This document shows, in pieces, positions 61,149 through 64,000 of a stretch of 64,000 bases of DNA (its first letter is position 1; each line of letters opens with the position of its first letter). The DNA is from Bog-473 sp963753115 (GTDB lineage: Bacteria > Actinomycetota > Acidimicrobiia > Acidimicrobiales > RAAP-2). Location of the stretch: contig CAVWBB010000013.1 of NCBI GenBank assembly GCA_963753115.1, positions 62,001 to 126,000 of the forward strand. The letters run 5' to 3'. The position numbers were made by a program, and so were the translations under genes. Below the pieces are notes generated by a model. The model was not told the DNA's origin. It saw only the letters and a list, made by a program, of their open reading frames with translations, and searched no databases.

Positions 61149-62922
61149 ATGACCATCACGAGCCGGGGGGCGGTGTCGCCGACCAGTGATCAGCCCGGGT
61201 CCGGCAGCGCTGCCGAGACGGCGCAACTGACAGAGTCGGACAGGACCGAACTCGATGCGATCGTCGGCGTTGTCGCCGGCAGCGCCGACGCGTGGGCGAG
61301 GACGGACGCGGCCGCCAGGGCCGATCTTCTCCAGCAGGTCATCACCGACACCATGGCCGTGCAGGACGAGTGGCTGGCCGCCGCCTGCCGCGCCAAGGGG
61401 TTGACGCCGGGCACGACCGAGGCGGGTGAAGAGCTGTCCACCGGCGTCGGCACCTTCGTGCGCATGGCGCGCCTCTTGCGCGACGCCCTGCGCGACATTG
61501 CCCGCGACGGCAAGCCCGCCTTTGCCGGGCCAGTGCGCGAGGCGCCGGATGGACGGCTGCGTGTCCAGGTGTTCCCCGCCGGCGCCTTCGACCGGATCAC
61601 CTTCCCCCAGACGACCGCCGAAGTCTGGATGCAGCCGGGCGTCACCCGGGACAGTCTCGTCGCCGGCCAGGCGGCTGCCTACGCCGACCCCGTCGCCCAC
61701 GCCGGCACGGCGCTGGTCCTGGCGGCCGGGAATGTCGCGTCGCTCGGCCCCCGGGACGCCCTCTCCAAGCTCTTCGTCGAGGGCAAGGTCGTCGTGATGA
61801 AGGCCAACCCGGTCAACGACTACCTGGTGCCGTACTGGCGCCGCGCCTTGGCGTCGCTCATTGACGCCGGCGCGCTGCAGATCGTTGACGGCGGCGCCGC
61901 GGTCGGGCGTTTTCTGACCCGGCACGCCCTCATCGACGAAGTGCACATCACCGGTTCGGACAAGACCTACGACGCCGTGGTCTTCGGCCCCGGTCCCGAC
62001 GGTGCCCGGCGCAAGGAAGCCGACGAGCCCGCGCTGGACAAGCCGGTCACCGCCGAGTTGGGCAACGTCTCCCCGGTGATCGTCGTACCGGGGCGGTGGT
62101 CGACCGCCGAACTGCTCTACCAGGCCGAGCACGTCGCCACCATGCTCGTCAACAATGCCGGGTTCAACTGCATCTCGGCGCGCGTGGTGGTGACCCACGC
62201 CGCCTGGCCCCGAGCGCGAGGCGTTCCTCGGCGCGCTGACGCAGACGCTGGCCGGCATCACGACGCGGCGGGCCTACTACCCGGGCGCCAGCGAGCGCCG
62301 GAACGCGTTCGTGGACGCGCATCCGGAGGCCGAGGAGTACGGCAGCGGGCCGGACGACGCGCTGCCCTGGACCTTCATCCGCGGCGTCCCTCCGGGCCAG
62401 ACCGGCAACATCTGCTTCAACGTGGAATCCTTCGTGGGCCAGATGGCCGAGACGGCCCTCACCGCCCCCTCGCCCGCGGCGTTCGTCGAGACCGCCACGG
62501 CCTTCTGCAACGACGTCGTCTGGGGCACGTTGGGCGCCACCATCCTTGTCAGCCCTTCCTCCATGAAGGACACGGAGGTGGCCGAGAGCGTCGAGCGTGC
62601 CGTGGCCGACCTGCGGTACGGCTCCATCGGCGTGAACGTCTGGCACGGGCTGTCCTTCGCCATGGGCTCGACGAGCTGGGGCGCCTACCCGGGGCACACT
62701 CGCACGGACATCCAGTCAGGTGCCGGCGTCGTCGGCAACGCGGCGATGTTCGGCCGGCCGCAGAAGTCGGTGGTCCGGGGCCCGTTCCGATCCCGACCCA
62801 AGCCGCCATGGTTTGCCACGGCGGCTGATTCCTATGACGTCATGCGTCGGTTCGTGGCCTTCGAGGCCGACCCGTCCGCGGCGAAGATCCCGGGGTTGCT
62901 CCTCGCCGCCATGCGGCACTGA
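61149..62922 (+). CDS. Aldehyde-dehydrogenase-family protein (long form), frameshifted
   Basis: About 590 residues when repaired, longer than the usual 480-500 of the family. ATG at 61149 after GGGGAGGA. The N-terminal half has a helical lead of about 100 residues, then VLAAGNVASLGPRDALSKLF and KVVVMKANPVNDYLVPYW (NAD fold and catalytic lysine region), and VHITGSDKTYDAVVFG. The catalytic cysteine lies in NAGFNCISARVVV, where classic ALDHs have GQxC. Phase breaks at CCCC (62208-62211); removing one C joins THAAWP to EREAFLGALTQ. The second frame ends GLLLAAMRH. Acyl-CoA reduction or aldehyde oxidation is possible. Confidence 0.78.
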
Positions 62923-62935
62923 TGCGCGATCCGGC

Positions 62936-63541
62936 TCAGCCCATGGTCTTGGCGCGCAGTTGCGGGATTGCGTAGGGCGCCGCGGCGACGACCGCCGCAA
63001 TGAGAGCCAGGAACGCGCCGAACTGCCAGCCGACGCCCGACCCACCCGGCTTGAAGATGAAGCCGATGAAGACGATGACGAGGTTGACGAGCGTCGCCAC
63101 CAGCATGGTCGTGAGGTGGGGGAGGTTGATGCCGCCCGGCAGTTCATCCCACCCCGCTCGCAGCACCAGGTAGGCCACGATCAGGATGCAGATGATCATC
63201 ACGAGGTAGAGGTAGCCGTGGGCAGACACGCCACTCGCCGTCACCGTGATACCGATGACACTGACACCGAACCAGGCCAAGAACAACGAGATGAACAGCA
63301 CGATCGTGGCCACGCCACAGATCCGGTCGGCCAGCGACCAGCGGGCCGCGTTGAAGCGGTAGGCCGGCACCGCTGACGCGCTGGCGGGCGCTCCTGCCGG
63401 CGCTGCGGTCGCTCCCGCGGGGGCGCTCCCGGCGGCCGGACCGGCGGCCGCGGTCGCCCCTCCGAGATTCGCTCCGCAGCTCGGGCAGAACCCTGCCCCG
63501 TCTTCAGCTTCGGTCTGACACTGCGGGCAGGTCTGCGACAT
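62936..63541 (-). CDS. Zinc-ribbon membrane protein
   Basis: 201 residues. The N-terminus CPQCQTEAEDGAGFCPSCG is a four-cysteine zinc ribbon, followed by an alanine- and glycine-rich linker of about 35 residues and four membrane helices (residues about 75-190). The form, a cytosolic zinc ribbon and a four-helix bundle, is common in actinobacteria and has no known function. ATG at 63541. It converges with the ALDH gene, 13 bases apart. Confidence 0.8.
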   Translation of the reverse strand: MSQTCPQCQTEAEDGAGFCPSCGANLGGATAAAGPAAGSAPAGATAAPAGAPASASAVPAYRFNAARWSLADRICGVATIVLFISLFLAWFGVSVIGITVTASGVSAHGYLYLVMIICILIVAYLVLRAGWDELPGGINLPHLTTMLVATLVNLVIVFIGFIFKPGGSGVGWQFGAFLALIAAVVAAAPYAIPQLRAKTMG

Positions 63542-63738
63542 TGCGCTCCTCCATCATTCGGGCGACGGGAGTCCGCGTACCCCCGCACGCTTCCAAACAC
63601 AGCCTCAATCCGGATTCCGAGTGTACGGGGGTTTGGCCCTCCTGACGAGGGATCCTTCCTTTTGGGGCTCAGCTTGGGTCCCGGCCTGCCCTTGGGGGTC
63701 ATCAGCACCGCGACCTGGGGCGTCAGGCGGCGGCAGCG

Positions 63739-64000
63739 TCAGGTCGCGGCAGTCTCCTGCGGCGAGGTGGGGGCGGAGTGCCGCTCCGGATGGAGGAGCG
63801 TGATCCGGGCCACGGTGTCACCCCCGACCGCGATGCACCGGGTCGCCGACGGGCAGGCCACGGAGGTCAATGTCATGGGGATGTACGAGGTTCGCGATGC
63901 TCGGAACGTGAGGCCCGCATCAGTGCTCTGGGCCACGGCACCGACGTCGACCGCCGGAAAGCCATACCAGAGCGTCCCGACCATTGCGCATTGTTCGGCC
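63739..64000 (-). CDS. C-terminal part of a BNR/sialidase-like repeat protein (5' end beyond the window)
   Basis: The frame is open from the right edge to a stop at 63739, about 86 codons. It has AQSTDAGLTF, an Asp-box-like stretch, and SVACPSATRCIAVGG, a cysteine-containing beta-propeller repeat often seen in large secreted or surface actinobacterial proteins. The start lies outside the window, so total length, signal peptide and number of repeats cannot be seen. Function unknown. About 200 bases without a gene separate it from the zinc-ribbon protein. Confidence 0.5.
   Translation of the reverse strand, partial: AEQCAMVGTLWYGFPAVDVGAVAQSTDAGLTFRASRTSYIPMTLTSVACPSATRCIAVGGDTVARITLLHPERHSAPTSPQETAAT

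Noticed and set aside
59934..62261. 775-codon open frame on the minus strand
   Set aside because: Antisense to the LLM and ALDH genes; no motif, biased composition.
1..64000. Search for tRNA, rRNA, CRISPR repeats, insertion sequences and phage genes
   Set aside because: No T-loop-like tRNA ends, rRNA blocks, regularly spaced repeats, transposase or integrase motifs, or terminal repeats were seen by eye.

Overview
This is 64 kb of high-GC chromosomal DNA, almost certainly from an actinobacterium. Indicators are F420-type luciferase-like oxidoreductases, DUF2510 and SCO6745-type proteins, frequent GTG and TTG starts, TGATG or GTGA gene overlaps, and a GTTCACC-type phosphate box. The gene mix would suit an uncultured member of the Acidimicrobiia, but that is inference. 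No rRNA, tRNA, CRISPR array, transposase or prophage was found.

Layout. 1-3.9 kb: a truncated phosphotransferase/kinase fusion, then an overlapping operon encoding a Pat-like protein acetyltransferase, a class II deacetylase and a universal stress protein, preceded by DosR-like boxes. 4-8.1 kb: a PAS-EAL phosphodiesterase and a divergent MFS exporter/MarR pair. 8.1-11.5 kb: a sulfur region with a decayed ssuD, metY and metX, and an IscR/Rrf2-type operator in the ssuD/metY gap. 11.5-15.8 kb: a branched-chain amino acid type solute-binding protein, an acyltransferase remnant and a membrane PAS-GGDEF-EAL protein. 15.8-18.4 kb: an encapsulin shell with its ferritin-like cargo, and a Na+/H+ antiporter. 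18.6-30.4 kb: an envelope and stress island with duplicated SHOCT proteins, LPG-synthase-type membrane protein, GH29 fucosidase, GAP protein, DUF302, M24, MBL, DUF2252 and DUF6325, closed by a strong terminator. 30.4-34.5 kb: glycerol kinase with two FAD oxidoreductases. 34.7-39.8 kb: permease, choline-kinase-like protein and a dimethylglycine-dehydrogenase-type flavoenzyme. 40-45 kb: a large membrane protein and a TetR/P450 operon. 45-47.8 kb: paired PH-domain membrane proteins and an SCO6745 protein. 47.9-52.5 kb: acyl-CoA dehydrogenase, M20 amidohydrolase, SDR, a NIPSNAP-like protein and a nitrobindin-like protein. 52.6-56.8 kb: pstB-S-C-A behind a candidate PHO box. 56.9-64 kb: DUF2510/DUF4328 protein, ChrA, two LLM oxidoreductases, an ALDH-like enzyme, a zinc-ribbon membrane protein and the end of a repeat protein.

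A notable technical feature is that many otherwise intact genes (metX, both FAD proteins, the P450, pstS, pstC, pstA, the ALDH) carry single-base frameshifts, several of them in short homopolymers. This looks more like uncorrected long-read indels than mass gene decay. The ssuD deletion and the acyltransferase fragment look more like true loss.
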